Below are positions 34,368 to 42,949 of a DNA stretch of 64,000 nucleotides, in pieces (the first letter of the stretch is position 1; every line of letters begins with the position of its first letter). Source of the stretch: Mesobacillus subterraneus (GTDB lineage: Bacteria > Bacillota > Bacilli > Bacillales > Cytobacillaceae); NCBI RefSeq assembly GCF_003937825.1, contig NZ_RSFW01000015.1, positions 62,001 to 126,000 on the forward strand, given 5' to 3'. A program made the position numbers and the translations under genes. The notes under the pieces were generated by a model. The model ran no database searches. It was not told where the DNA came from and saw nothing but the letters and a program-made list of their open reading frames with translations.

Positions 34368-36731
34368 ATGGAAATCCAGCATGGAACATCGACAAAAGCA
34401 GTGGTAAAAAGAAATAGGAACTCACTGCTGAAATCCGTACTTATCATTACACTATTATTAAGCTTCACAGTACTGCTCACAGGCGGATACTGGATCTTTA
34501 AAGACATGGCTCCCAGGCCGCTTGAGGTCACAAGCGAAAAAGGGGAGATTATTTTAACAAAAGAAAGCATCATGGGGGGACAGGCGGTCTTCCAGAAATA
34601 TGGTTTGATGGATTATGGTACTGTATTGGGCCACGGCTCGTATATGGGACCAGATTACACGGCAGAAGCTTTGAAAATTTATACAGATGGAATGCAAGAC
34701 TTCAAGGCACAGGAAAAATATCAGAAAAATTTTGAAGCATTGACCGTAGATGATCAGACAATCATCCGTGATCAAGTAATGAAGGAAATGCGGGAAAACC
34801 GTTACGAGGCAGATGCTGATCAATTGGTACTGACAGATGCCCAGGTTTACGGACATCACAAAGTAAGGGACTTTTACCATGTGATTTTTACGGAGGGTGA
34901 CCAGTGGGGCCTCAAACCCGGATTGATTCAAGAAAAGCATATGCCAGATGGTGTTCGGGCTTGGGTTTCAAAAGGCGACCAGATTGAACAGATAGCTGAC
35001 TTCTTCTTCTGGACTGCATGGTTATCCAGTACAGAAAGACCCGATGATGATATCACGTATACAAATAACTGGCCATATTATGAAGACGCTGGAAACACGA
35101 TGTCATTCTCGGCTATTTGGTGGAGCGGTGCCAGTGTGACCATATTGATCTTGTTTGTTGGCCTGATCCTGTTTGTCTTCTACCGTTATCACCTGGGGAT
35201 GCAAGAGGCATATACAGAAGGGAATTTCCCTAACATTGACTTAAGAAAGCTGCCGCTTACTTCTTCACAATTGAAAACAGGTAAGTATTTCGCGGTTGTA
35301 TCTGTTCTATTCTTTGTCCAGGCTATGTTCGGCGCGCTGCTTGCCCACTATTACATTGAGCCAGACAGCTTCTTCGGGATGAAGTGGGTTCACGATATCC
35401 TGCCATTCAACATCACGAAAGGGTTCCACCTTCAGCTGGCAATTTTCTGGATTGCTACAGCCTGGCTAGGAATGGGCATTTTCGTCGCTCCGCTTGTGGG
35501 CGGGCATGAACCGAAACGCCAGGGTTTGCTGGTTGATATCCTTTTCTGGGCTTTAGTAGTGCTGGTGGCAGGAAGCATGACCGGCCAGTGGCTTGGTGCC
35601 AATGGCTACCTCGGAAACAATTGGTTCCTATTAGGACATCAGGGCTGGGAATACCTTGAATTGGGCCGAGTATGGCAGTTCATCCTCGCTACCGGCATGC
35701 TCATCTGGCTGTTTATCGTGTTCCGAGGCATCAAGAGCGGCTTGAAAAGGGAATCCGACAAAGGCGGGTTGATTCACCTGCTGTTCTACTCAGCCATTGC
35801 GGTACCAGCATTTTACTTCTTTGCTTTCATGATCAATCCTGGAACGCATTATACTTTTGCCGACTATTGGCGCTGGTGGATCATCCATCTTTGGGTTGAA
35901 GGAATCTTTGAAGTTTTCGCAGTGGTTGTCATAGGTTTCTTGATGGTACAAATGAAGCTTGTTACAAAAAAATCAACAATAAAAGCATTATACTTCCAGC
36001 TGATCCTCCTGATGGGAGCTGGGGTAATCGGAATTGGCCACCACTATTATTACAACGGATCTTCAGAAGTATGGATCGCACTCGGTTCTGTCTTCTCGGC
36101 TCTCGAGGTCATTCCGTTAACCCTGCTGATTCTTGAAGCGTATGAACAATTTAAAATGATGAGAGACGGGGGCGTGAATTTCCCTTACAAAGGCACATTC
36201 TGGTTCCTCATCTCTGTAGCCATCTGGAATCTTGTGGGAGCAGGTGTACTTGGCTTCTTGATCAACCTGCCTGCAGTAAGCTTCCTGGAGCACGGCCAAT
36301 TCCTGACACCAGCACATGGACACGCAGCCATGATGGGCGTATATGGAATGTTCGCAGGCGCGGTGCTCGTCTACTCACTGCGAAACATCGTCTCACCTGA
36401 GAAGTGGAGTGACAAATGGGTAAAATTCATTGTCATCATGCTTAATGTTGGCTTGGCGGGCATGGTATTCCTGTCGCTTATCCCAGTTGGATACCTTCAG
36501 CTTAAAGAAGCTTATTTCAACGGCTATGCAGCTTCCCGTTCATCACAGTTCCTGCAGCAGGAAACAGTCGAGATGCTGCTGACATTAAGGGCGATTCCAG
36601 ACACCATTTTCCTGATAGGCGTAGCTGCTCTGGCAATCTTCAGCATCAAGGCACTGTTCAATCTTCGCAAGGTCACTCATAAAGAAGAAGAAAAGCTTCC
36701 GGTTATCGATCTTGCTGTTGATGAAGAATAA
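34368..36731 (+). CDS. norB: Quinol-dependent nitric oxide reductase (qNOR)
   Basis: This 787-residue membrane enzyme reduces NO to N2O with quinol. An N-terminal membrane segment and cytochrome c-like but haemless domain (IMGGQAVFQKYGLMDYGTVL, HGSYMGPDYTAEAL) is followed by about 12 helices. Haem and non-haem iron ligands are visible in FNITKGFHLQLAIFWIATAW, WWIIHLWVEGIFEVFAVV, IGIGHHYYYNGSSEVW and TPAHGHAAMMGVYGMFAG. The length fits fused qNOR rather than two-subunit cNOR. The start is ATG 34368 with AAGGGGA 10 bases before it. It is divergent from a Crp/Fnr regulator and has its own terminator. Confidence 0.95.
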   Translation: MEIQHGTSTKAVVKRNRNSLLKSVLIITLLLSFTVLLTGGYWIFKDMAPRPLEVTSEKGEIILTKESIMGGQAVFQKYGLMDYGTVLGHGSYMGPDYTAEALKIYTDGMQDFKAQEKYQKNFEALTVDDQTIIRDQVMKEMRENRYEADADQLVLTDAQVYGHHKVRDFYHVIFTEGDQWGLKPGLIQEKHMPDGVRAWVSKGDQIEQIADFFFWTAWLSSTERPDDDITYTNNWPYYEDAGNTMSFSAIWWSGASVTILILFVGLILFVFYRYHLGMQEAYTEGNFPNIDLRKLPLTSSQLKTGKYFAVVSVLFFVQAMFGALLAHYYIEPDSFFGMKWVHDILPFNITKGFHLQLAIFWIATAWLGMGIFVAPLVGGHEPKRQGLLVDILFWALVVLVAGSMTGQWLGANGYLGNNWFLLGHQGWEYLELGRVWQFILATGMLIWLFIVFRGIKSGLKRESDKGGLIHLLFYSAIAVPAFYFFAFMINPGTHYTFADYWRWWIIHLWVEGIFEVFAVVVIGFLMVQMKLVTKKSTIKALYFQLILLMGAGVIGIGHHYYYNGSSEVWIALGSVFSALEVIPLTLLILEAYEQFKMMRDGGVNFPYKGTFWFLISVAIWNLVGAGVLGFLINLPAVSFLEHGQFLTPAHGHAAMMGVYGMFAGAVLVYSLRNIVSPEKWSDKWVKFIVIMLNVGLAGMVFLSLIPVGYLQLKEAYFNGYAASRSSQFLQQETVEMLLTLRAIPDTIFLIGVAALAIFSIKALFNLRKVTHKEEEKLPVIDLAVDEE

Positions 36732-36737
36732 ACGATA

Positions 36738-36772
36738 AAAAAACCGCAAAGCGACAGCGCTTTGCGGTTTTT
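36738..36772. terminator. Terminator of norB
   Basis: AAACCGCAAAGCG / CGCTTTGCGGTTT perfect stem with A- and T-runs; it also touches the stop of the convergent zinc-ribbon gene. Confidence 0.9.
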
Positions 36773-36920
36773 ATGCTTCCTTGTTTTTGTAATCGTTCTC
36801 TTTCACATCACAATCAAAGCAAAGTACTTTTCCTTCTTTTGTATGTATCCCATTTAAAAAGCCATCCATGCAGAAAATTTCCTTGCCGCACAAATGACAG
36901 CTGCCTACAAATTCTTTCAT
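36771..36920 (-). CDS. Tiny zinc-ribbon protein
   Basis: This 49-residue protein starts MKEFVGSCHLCGKEIFCMDG and contains EGKVLCFDCDVKEN. The two CxxC pairs (C8-C11 and C34-C37) are a zinc-ribbon arrangement. AGGAGGGG lies before the ATG. Function unknown. Its position between norB and the third DUF2249 gene suggests a role in the same response, but that is only proximity. Confidence 0.8.
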   Translation of the reverse strand: MKEFVGSCHLCGKEIFCMDGFLNGIHTKEGKVLCFDCDVKENDYKNKEA

Positions 36921-36981
36921 GTTGATCCCCTCCTGGTTTTATAGTTCGGGATAATGCCTGGAAGTTCCTTTCAAGAATAGG

Positions 36982-37016
36982 AACTTGTCCGAAGCAGGTG
37001 TACCTTTGGACAAGTT
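36982..37016. repeat. Inverted repeat AACTTGTCC-n17-GGACAAGTT
   Basis: Perfect 9-bp arms spaced by 17 bases, within an apparently non-coding stretch (36921-37133). Related GGAAGTTCC words flank it. It shares the TGTCC/GGACA theme of the 52-bp repeat. There is no T-run, so it is not a terminator. Confidence 0.6.
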
Positions 37017-37133
37017 AGCAAGGGAAGTTCCCAAAGCTGCCTGAAATAGGAGAGTTTTTGACAGGCACACCAAAAGAAAAGTACCAGTCGAATCATTTCC
37101 TGCATCTATTCACAAACAATATCATAGCGCAAC

Positions 37134-37149
37134 TGTGACCCGGCTCACT
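37134..37149 (+). promoter_or_regulatory. FNR-type box of the third DUF2249 gene at -41.5
   Basis: TGTGA-CCCGGC-TCACT (9/10) with a perfect TATAAT at 37171-37176. The predicted start 37183 is 41.5 bp from the box centre and gives a 35-nt leader. No good -35 is present, as expected for an activated class II promoter. Confidence 0.75.
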
Positions 37150-37217
37150 ACTGCTGGATGGATCCGATTCTATAATAATAGTGTAAAGAAAATAAGTTCC
37201 GTAAAGGAGAGAGTGAA

Positions 37218-37451
37218 ATGACTTTTAACGTTGTGATCAATGTACCTGATTATGCACCGCGGGAAAAACACCCTACTATATTCAAGAACTTCGATTCTCT
37301 TGCACCAGGAGAATTCATGCAAATTGTAAATGACCATGATCCAAGGCCGCTTCAATATCAGTTTATGATGGAGCGTCCGGAAACTTTCTCCTGGGAGTAC
37401 CTTGAAGAAGGACCTGAAACCTGGAGAGTAGCGATCGGGAAGACGAAATAA
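37218..37451 (+). CDS. DUF2249 protein (third copy)
   Basis: This 77-residue protein contains REKHPTIFKNFDSLAPGEFM, NDHDPRPLQYQFMMERP and WEYLEEGPETWRVAIGK, the canonical DUF2249 form with the DxDPxPL turn. It is closer to the family consensus than the two copies at 32.9-33.4 kb. AAAGGAGAG precedes the ATG. It stands alone behind a well-formed FNR-type promoter, so I infer induction by low oxygen or NO. Confidence 0.88.
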   Translation: MTFNVVINVPDYAPREKHPTIFKNFDSLAPGEFMQIVNDHDPRPLQYQFMMERPETFSWEYLEEGPETWRVAIGKTK

Positions 37452-37576
37452 ATATACTTAATACCCTCTGATTCTCCCTAGCAGCAGGTTTGCCTGCTGT
37501 TTTTCTATTTCGTAAACCAAAATATCAGAAAAATATGATAAGATGGTGGTGAATGAGAAAATTGGGGTGAAGATGG

Positions 37577-39085
37577 ATGAGTGATTATAAGCAGGCAGAA
37601 CAGAGATTTTTGGATTATGTAAAGAAAATGGCGGCATATGGAGAAGCGCTGTCCCTAATTTACTGGGATTTAAGGACTGGTGCTCCAAGAAAAGGAGCAG
37701 AACAGCGGTCAGAGGTAATTGGTGTCCTGTCCTCGGAAGTGTTCAACATGTCGACCTCAGAAGAAATGGCATCCTACATAGCGAGACTATCAAATGAACC
37801 TGGATTATCAGAAATTACAAGAAAAACTCTTGAAGAATGCAAGAAGGACTATGACCGTAACAAAAAAATACCGGCAGAAGAGTACCGCGAATTTGTGATC
37901 CTCCAGTCAAAAGCCGAAACGGTATGGGAGGAAGCGAAAGCAAGGTCTGATTTTGAAATGTTCAGACCTTATCTTGAAAAATTGGTGGAAATCACAAAGA
38001 AGTTCATCCAATATTGGGGGTATGAAGACAACAAATATAATACCCTGCTTGATATGTACGAACCGGGGGTAACTGTTGAAGTGTTGGATCAAGTATTCGG
38101 CGACCTTCGTGAAAAGATTGTCCCTCTCGTTCAGGAAATCTCAAATTCTGCTGACAAGCCCGAGACTGGGTTCTTGTTCAAACATTTCCCTAAAGAGCAG
38201 CAGCGCTTGTTCAGCCTCGAAATCTTGAAACAAATGGGATATGACTTTGACGCAGGAAGGCTTGATGAGACGGTTCACCCTTTCGCCATGGGTCTTAATC
38301 CAGGAGATGTGAGGGTTACGACCAAATATGACGAGTCGGATTTCAGGACAGCAGTTTTTGGAACGATTCATGAAGGAGGCCATGCTCTATACGAACAAAA
38401 CATTTCTGAAGAGCTGATCGGCACTCCCTTGAGTTCTGGCACTTCCATGGGAATCCATGAATCTCAGTCATTGTTCTATGAAAACTTTGTTGGCCGGAAT
38501 CTTTCGTTCTGGAAGCACAATTACAGTCTGCTTCAGGAATACTCATCTGGCCAATTTTCCGGGGTTGAAGTGGATGATTTTTACCGTGCCATCAATGAAT
38601 CCAAGCCAAGTCTGATCAGAATTGAGGCAGATGAACTGACCTATCCGCTCCATGTTATGGTTCGATACGAAATTGAAAAAGGTTTGTTCAATGATGAGAT
38701 CGAAGTGAAGGACCTGCCGCAAATCTGGAATGATAAATACGAACAATATCTGGGGATTCGGCCAGGCAATGATGCAGAAGGTGTGCTTCAGGATGTCCAC
38801 TGGGCAGGTGGAAGCTTCGGGTATTTCCCTTCATATGCATTAGGCTATATGTATGCGGCCCAGTTTAAAAATACGATGCTGAAGGATTTGCCGAACTACG
38901 AAGAATTGCTTGCGGAAGGCAACTTGCAGCCTGTGAAGGACTGGATGACCGAAAAGGTCCACAGGCACGGAAAAATTAAGAAACCTCTGGAGATTTTAAC
39001 AGATGTAACAGGGGAAGGACTAAACGCGAAATACCTGGTAGATTATTTATACGAAAAATACAATAAGGTATATAATTTAGTATAA
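37577..39085 (+). CDS. ypwA: M32 family metallocarboxypeptidase (YpwA type)
   Basis: This 502-residue cytoplasmic carboxypeptidase has the HEGGH zinc motif in FGTIHEGGHALYEQN near residue 265 and the downstream glutamate in GIHESQSLFYENF. DVRVTTKYDE, RIEADELTYPLHVMVRYEIE and LGIRPGNDAEGVLQDVHWAG are typical M32 blocks. It trims C-terminal residues from peptides. GGGGTGA precedes the ATG. B. subtilis ypwA lies in the same general neighbourhood. Confidence 0.94.
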   Translation: MSDYKQAEQRFLDYVKKMAAYGEALSLIYWDLRTGAPRKGAEQRSEVIGVLSSEVFNMSTSEEMASYIARLSNEPGLSEITRKTLEECKKDYDRNKKIPAEEYREFVILQSKAETVWEEAKARSDFEMFRPYLEKLVEITKKFIQYWGYEDNKYNTLLDMYEPGVTVEVLDQVFGDLREKIVPLVQEISNSADKPETGFLFKHFPKEQQRLFSLEILKQMGYDFDAGRLDETVHPFAMGLNPGDVRVTTKYDESDFRTAVFGTIHEGGHALYEQNISEELIGTPLSSGTSMGIHESQSLFYENFVGRNLSFWKHNYSLLQEYSSGQFSGVEVDDFYRAINESKPSLIRIEADELTYPLHVMVRYEIEKGLFNDEIEVKDLPQIWNDKYEQYLGIRPGNDAEGVLQDVHWAGGSFGYFPSYALGYMYAAQFKNTMLKDLPNYEELLAEGNLQPVKDWMTEKVHRHGKIKKPLEILTDVTGEGLNAKYLVDYLYEKYNKVYNLV

Positions 39086-39092
39086 AAATACA

Positions 39093-39118
39093 GATGGCAG
39101 TTCTTCTGCCATCTTTTC
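39093..39118 (+). terminator. Terminator of ypwA
   Basis: GATGGCAG / CTGCCATC stem followed by TTTTCTG. Confidence 0.8.
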
Positions 39119-39132
39119 TGTGTGGTGAGTAT

Positions 39133-40038
39133 ATGACCAGTAAATTACCTTATATTATGATTGCATTTGCGGCCGCAATGTGGGGCCTTATCGGCTTTTT
39201 TGTAAAAGGACTTACGGCTGCGGGATTCAGTGCCATGGAAATCGTGGCAATCCGCGTGCTTACTGCAGCCATTATCCTGATCCTGGTTGGAATAGTGTAT
39301 TATCGTAATCACTTAAAGATTCGCTTGCAGGATTTATATCTATTTGTCGGCACAGGAATTTTAAGCATCGTCTTCTTCAATTGGTCCTATTTTACTGCGA
39401 TTAATTTATTGAGTATCCCGATTGCTGTTGCCTTGCTGTATACTTCGCCAGCATTCGTGGCAATCTTGTCTTTTCTCTTTCTCAAGGAAAGCATTAATCG
39501 GAAAAAGCTCCTGGCGATTGTGCTGACTGTCATTGGCTGTACATTGGCTGCTGGGATAACGGGAAAGGGAGGGGCGACATTCTCCGTTTCAAGTATCCTG
39601 ATTGGCCTCGGAGCAGGCTTCGGTTATGCACTGTACAGTATTTTTGGCAAGATTGCGTTAAGACGTTACCATCCTTTCACAGTAACAATGTATACCTTTA
39701 TTGTTGCATCGGCAGCCCTTGTTCCTACTACCGGTATTGCTGGTAAGGCATCGAGCGTTTTCACCGGGGACATTTGGCTGTATGCGATAGGACTCGGAAT
39801 TTTTCCGACTGTCCTCGCGTACTTTGCCTACTCTTGGGGACTGGAAAGAACTGAGAGCAGTACAGCTGCAGTCGTGGCTACTCTCGAACCCGTCATTGCA
39901 ACGATGTTGGGTATGATTGTGTATGGAGACCGCCTTGGCAGCCTCCAGCTGCTTGGATCAGCCATGATCATTATCTCTGTGATCGCTGTAAATATAACAC
40001 TTCCTAAAAGGGAACAAAAAAAGCACTTCCCTGTTTGA
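39133..40038 (+). CDS. EamA/DMT family transporter
   Basis: This 301-residue protein has ten predicted membrane helices in two EamA halves (IMIAFAAAMWGLIGFFVKG at the start, LIGLGAGFGYALYSIFGKI in the middle, TVLAYFAYSWGLERTESSTA late). The family exports or imports amino acids, nucleosides and other metabolites; the substrate cannot be read from sequence. I start at ATG 39133 after GTGGTGAG rather than at 39094, which lies in the ypwA terminator. Confidence 0.85.
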   Translation: MTSKLPYIMIAFAAAMWGLIGFFVKGLTAAGFSAMEIVAIRVLTAAIILILVGIVYYRNHLKIRLQDLYLFVGTGILSIVFFNWSYFTAINLLSIPIAVALLYTSPAFVAILSFLFLKESINRKKLLAIVLTVIGCTLAAGITGKGGATFSVSSILIGLGAGFGYALYSIFGKIALRRYHPFTVTMYTFIVASAALVPTTGIAGKASSVFTGDIWLYAIGLGIFPTVLAYFAYSWGLERTESSTAAVVATLEPVIATMLGMIVYGDRLGSLQLLGSAMIIISVIAVNITLPKREQKKHFPV

Positions 40039-40055
40039 AAGAGAGAAGTGCTTTT
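40019..40055. terminator. Bidirectional terminator between the EamA gene and cbaA
   Basis: AAAAGCACTTC / GAAGTGCTTTT stem; overlaps the EamA stop. Confidence 0.8.
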
Positions 40056-40059
40056 GCGT

Positions 40060-41709
40060 TTAAAAGAATTTATAACCCTTCGATCCGATTGGTGCATTTT
40101 CAATCATATCGATAAACGGAATCGTGTATGCGAAGAGGATCAACAGGACTGTAATACCAATCCAAAGCTTCCAGTTTTCGAAAACCATAGGAGTTTTTTC
40201 TGCTGCATCAGAGACTTCTCCGACAGGGAACTCTTCTTCACCTTTTGGAGCAAAGAACGCAAGGTTGATGAAGATGTACAGCATCAGGATAATTCCAAGG
40301 AAGAGAATTGATCCGCCGACTGCCTGGGCAACCTGGTAAGGAATCCATTCCATCGCTTGTTCTGATCCGCCGTAAGTAGAGAAGGAAGAACGGCGTGGAG
40401 CTCCCAGAAGACCCGCAGCGTGCATCGCACCTGACATGAATGTCATACCGATCGCCCATACAACACCCTGGATAATTGCCAGCTTGTTCATTGCCTTTGT
40501 CAGTACTCTTCCTGTTAGGTGAGGTACCAGCCAATAGGAAATTCCAAAGAAAGTCAGGACGACGGATGTTGCCAATGTCAAATGGAAGTGTCCTGTTACC
40601 CAGATTGTGTTATGGACAACCTGGTTCAACTGGTGAGATGCGTTAACAAGACCACCGGCACCAGCAGGGATAAATGCAAGCATCCCGATGAAAGGTACAA
40701 CGAATCGTGCGTCACCCCAAGGCAGCTTCTTTAACCAGCCAAATAGGCCAGTTGCACCTTTGGAACGTCCGTACATCTCGAATGTAGCGAATAAAGAAAA
40801 TGCAGTCATCAGTGATGGAATAACAACAAGGAATGTCAGGACAACCTGAAGGAACTTCCATGCTGGATCAATGCCAGGTTCCGTCAATTGATGATGGAAA
40901 CCTACTGGTATAGAGAACAATAAGAACAGGATAAATGACATCCTTGCTAATGAATCAGAGAAAATCTTCCCGCCAATGATCTTTGGCACAATTGCATACC
41001 ATGCCATATAAGCAGGCAGAAGCCAGAAATAGACGAGCGGATGTCCAAAGTACCAGAATAAAGTACGGCTGACCAGAACATCGACGCGTTCAACAAGGCC
41101 CAATGACCATGGAAGCAGCTGGAACAACACTGTTGCAGCTACACCGATTGTCGCGACAATCCACATCAGCGTGTTTACCATTGCCATGAAAGTCAACAGC
41201 GGGCTTGGTTTGCCAGGATTCGCTTTTCTCCATGAAGCATATGCCATGATCAGTGCAGCACCATCGATCCAGCTTCCGACAACCACCAAAGTAAGGCCTA
41301 TATAAAATAAAGCGTGTGCCTGAAGCGGTGCATAGAATGTATAAAGGACAGAAGCTTCGTTCATAAGGATCATGACTGCTGCCATGACTGTACCAACCGT
41401 CATTGTCCAGAACCCGATCCAGCCGGTCTTGCGCTGCTTAGCGGTTAATGTTCCTGACGTCTTGCTTACTAGTGCAAGCTGGAAGCCCATGATGAAAAAA
41501 GTAGTCAAGACGAGCCCCAGAACAACGCCGTGAATCGTCAGGATTTGATAATAACCAGTCCATGAAGGCAATTCGAATTTACCAGAACGGACAAGAGTCT
41601 GAAGTAAACCAGCAAGACCACCAATCGCAAGTGCGATGAACGCTACATAAAAGTGAGCCATTACCAGCTTGCCATCTCGGCGGTCAACGATCGTATTTAC
41701 GCTTTTCAT
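40060..41709 (-). CDS. cbaA: ba3-type cytochrome c oxidase subunit I
   Basis: This 549-residue haem-copper oxidase subunit has about 13 helices. The CuB and haem ligands appear as the first-helix histidine in YYQILTIHGVVLGLVLTTFF, the CuB site in RTLFWYFGHPLVYFWLLPAY, and the haem a3 and low-spin histidines in VVHNTIWVTGHFHLTLATSV. The type B features (no Glu-containing helix VI motif, GHPxVYFW, short loops) agree with the ba3 family, which keeps working at low oxygen. It overlaps cbaB by 1 bp. Confidence 0.93.
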   Translation of the reverse strand: MKSVNTIVDRRDGKLVMAHFYVAFIALAIGGLAGLLQTLVRSGKFELPSWTGYYQILTIHGVVLGLVLTTFFIMGFQLALVSKTSGTLTAKQRKTGWIGFWTMTVGTVMAAVMILMNEASVLYTFYAPLQAHALFYIGLTLVVVGSWIDGAALIMAYASWRKANPGKPSPLLTFMAMVNTLMWIVATIGVAATVLFQLLPWSLGLVERVDVLVSRTLFWYFGHPLVYFWLLPAYMAWYAIVPKIIGGKIFSDSLARMSFILFLLFSIPVGFHHQLTEPGIDPAWKFLQVVLTFLVVIPSLMTAFSLFATFEMYGRSKGATGLFGWLKKLPWGDARFVVPFIGMLAFIPAGAGGLVNASHQLNQVVHNTIWVTGHFHLTLATSVVLTFFGISYWLVPHLTGRVLTKAMNKLAIIQGVVWAIGMTFMSGAMHAAGLLGAPRRSSFSTYGGSEQAMEWIPYQVAQAVGGSILFLGIILMLYIFINLAFFAPKGEEEFPVGEVSDAAEKTPMVFENWKLWIGITVLLILFAYTIPFIDMIENAPIGSKGYKFF

Positions 41710-42185
41710 TATTCTACCACCTCAATCTTGGAAGACATCATGTGGTGGCCTACACCACAATATTCATTACATACAATCAGGTATTCGCCAGCTTTGTCAA
41801 AAGTAGTGACAAATTCACTGATATATCCCGGTTCAAGCATCATATTGATATTCGTACCTGCTACTTCGAAACCGTGGATGACATCTTTCGTGGTAGCGAT
41901 TACCTTGACTTTGGCTCCTTTAGGTACCTCTACCTGTCCAGGGTTATAAGCAAAAGCTGAAGCAACGAAAATAAGTTCATAATCCCATTCCTTGCCTTCA
42001 ACCTTCTTTAATCCTGGCTCGTCGAAAGGAGCAGTTGTGTCCACCTTTTCCGGATTGATCGTTGCCAGGCAGCTTGGAGGCTGATTGCCCATGTAAAATG
42101 CGCTCACGCCAACGACTGTTAGGAAAACGAGTAATGTCGTGATGCCGAATATCAGCCAAATTTTTTCAAACTTATGAATGTGCAT
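41709..42185 (-). CDS. cbaB: ba3-type cytochrome c oxidase subunit II (CuA)
   Basis: This 158-residue protein has one N-terminal membrane anchor (WLIFGITTLLVFLTVVGVSA) and a cupredoxin domain with the CuA ligands in DVIHGFEVAGTNIN and VCNEYCGVGHHMM (His, two Cys, Glu backbone, His, Met). It takes electrons from cytochrome c to subunit I. It sits between the IIa-like gene and cbaA. Confidence 0.93.
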   Translation of the reverse strand: MHIHKFEKIWLIFGITTLLVFLTVVGVSAFYMGNQPPSCLATINPEKVDTTAPFDEPGLKKVEGKEWDYELIFVASAFAYNPGQVEVPKGAKVKVIATTKDVIHGFEVAGTNINMMLEPGYISEFVTTFDKAGEYLIVCNEYCGVGHHMMSSKIEVVE

Positions 42186-42210
42186 CTTTTTTCTCCCCTT
42201 TTGGTCTCTC

Positions 42211-42360
42211 TTAGAAACGATCTAAAAATAAAAAGTATACGCCTACCCAAGTAATGATTAAAAAGAACCCCAATAAGAAAACGGATGCAAGTGTTCCTTT
42301 AAGAGAAGATTGGTCTTCTACTTTCGTATTCGTTTTCTTACCGATTTCAGGCTGTGCCAT
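42211..42360 (-). CDS. Cytochrome c oxidase subunit IIa-like single-helix protein
   Basis: This 49-residue protein has a polar N-terminus (MAQPEIGKKTNTKVEDQSSL) and one membrane helix (ASVFLLGFFLIITWVGVYFL). It matches the small subunit IIa that supplies the missing helix of subunit II in ba3 oxidases. ATG 42360 follows GGGAGTGG. It is first in the oxidase operon. The long upstream gap to 42524 holds an FNR-like box. Confidence 0.82.
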   Translation of the reverse strand: MAQPEIGKKTNTKVEDQSSLKGTLASVFLLGFFLIITWVGVYFLFLDRF

Positions 42361-42523
42361 CCCGGTCCACTCCCTTCGTATAGATAAGTCGGTAGTTAAT
42401 TTTTTTGATAAGTACATTCTCATCATACAAAACAATTTGGAAACGTAAATATGGTTTCAGTCAGTTCACAAATTGTTCATACCTGCTATATTTACTATGT
42501 TAATGGTGAAAACGCGTCATCAC

Positions 42524-42539
42524 AGTGATTTAAGTCACA
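42524..42539. promoter_or_regulatory. FNR-type box between the ba3 operon and a zinc-ribbon gene
   Basis: AGTGA-TTTAAG-TCACA (9/10), with the same half-site spacing and nearly the same centre as the hcp box. A -10-like TAACAT at -41.5 geometry exists on the minus strand (42497-42502) and an AATAAT near 42560 on the plus strand, so the direction is open. Leaders would be 130-150 nt, longer than at the other five boxes. Confidence 0.55.
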
Positions 42540-42725
42540 AGGTACATGGGGGAAATGTGAATAATCTGTGAAAATGAGCATGTGAAATATTGATCATATT
42601 AAACGGACAGAGAATAAGGTGTGACGAATCGTGTTGACTTTTTATTATTAAGTAAAAACGGGTTACACCATTTTTACCAATTCACAATAGAATAATAGAA
42701 AATGGTTTTTCAGGAAGTGACTTTC

Positions 42726-42851
42726 ATGCAGAAATATTATTGTGAACATTGCCGTCAGATTTATGATGAAATGAGGATATGCACTAATTGCGGCAGTGAG
42801 GCGGAGAAGGAAATTTGGATCGAAGTCCAAAAGCAGTCTGGCGAAAAATGA
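42726..42851 (+). CDS. Tiny four-cysteine zinc-ribbon protein
   Basis: This 41-residue protein contains KYYCEHCRQIYDEMRICTNCG: two CxxC pairs, C6-C9 and C19-C22, then an acidic tail. CAGGAAGTGA lies 8 bases before ATG. Function unknown. It could be controlled by the FNR-like box about 190 bp upstream, or have its own promoter. Confidence 0.75.
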   Translation: MQKYYCEHCRQIYDEMRICTNCGSEAEKEIWIEVQKQSGEK

Positions 42852-42857
42852 TCCCGT

Positions 42858-42888
42858 AAAAAAGCACCGGAGATGAACGGTGCTTTTC
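42858..42888 (+). terminator. Terminator of the 41-residue zinc-ribbon gene
   Basis: AAAAGCACCG / CGGTGCTTTT stem-loop right after the stop. Confidence 0.8.
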
Positions 42889-42949
42889 CTGTTTGCAGGA
42901 CTGGAAGAAAACCTATGGTAAAATAAATGCATCAATAAAAGGAGGACTG

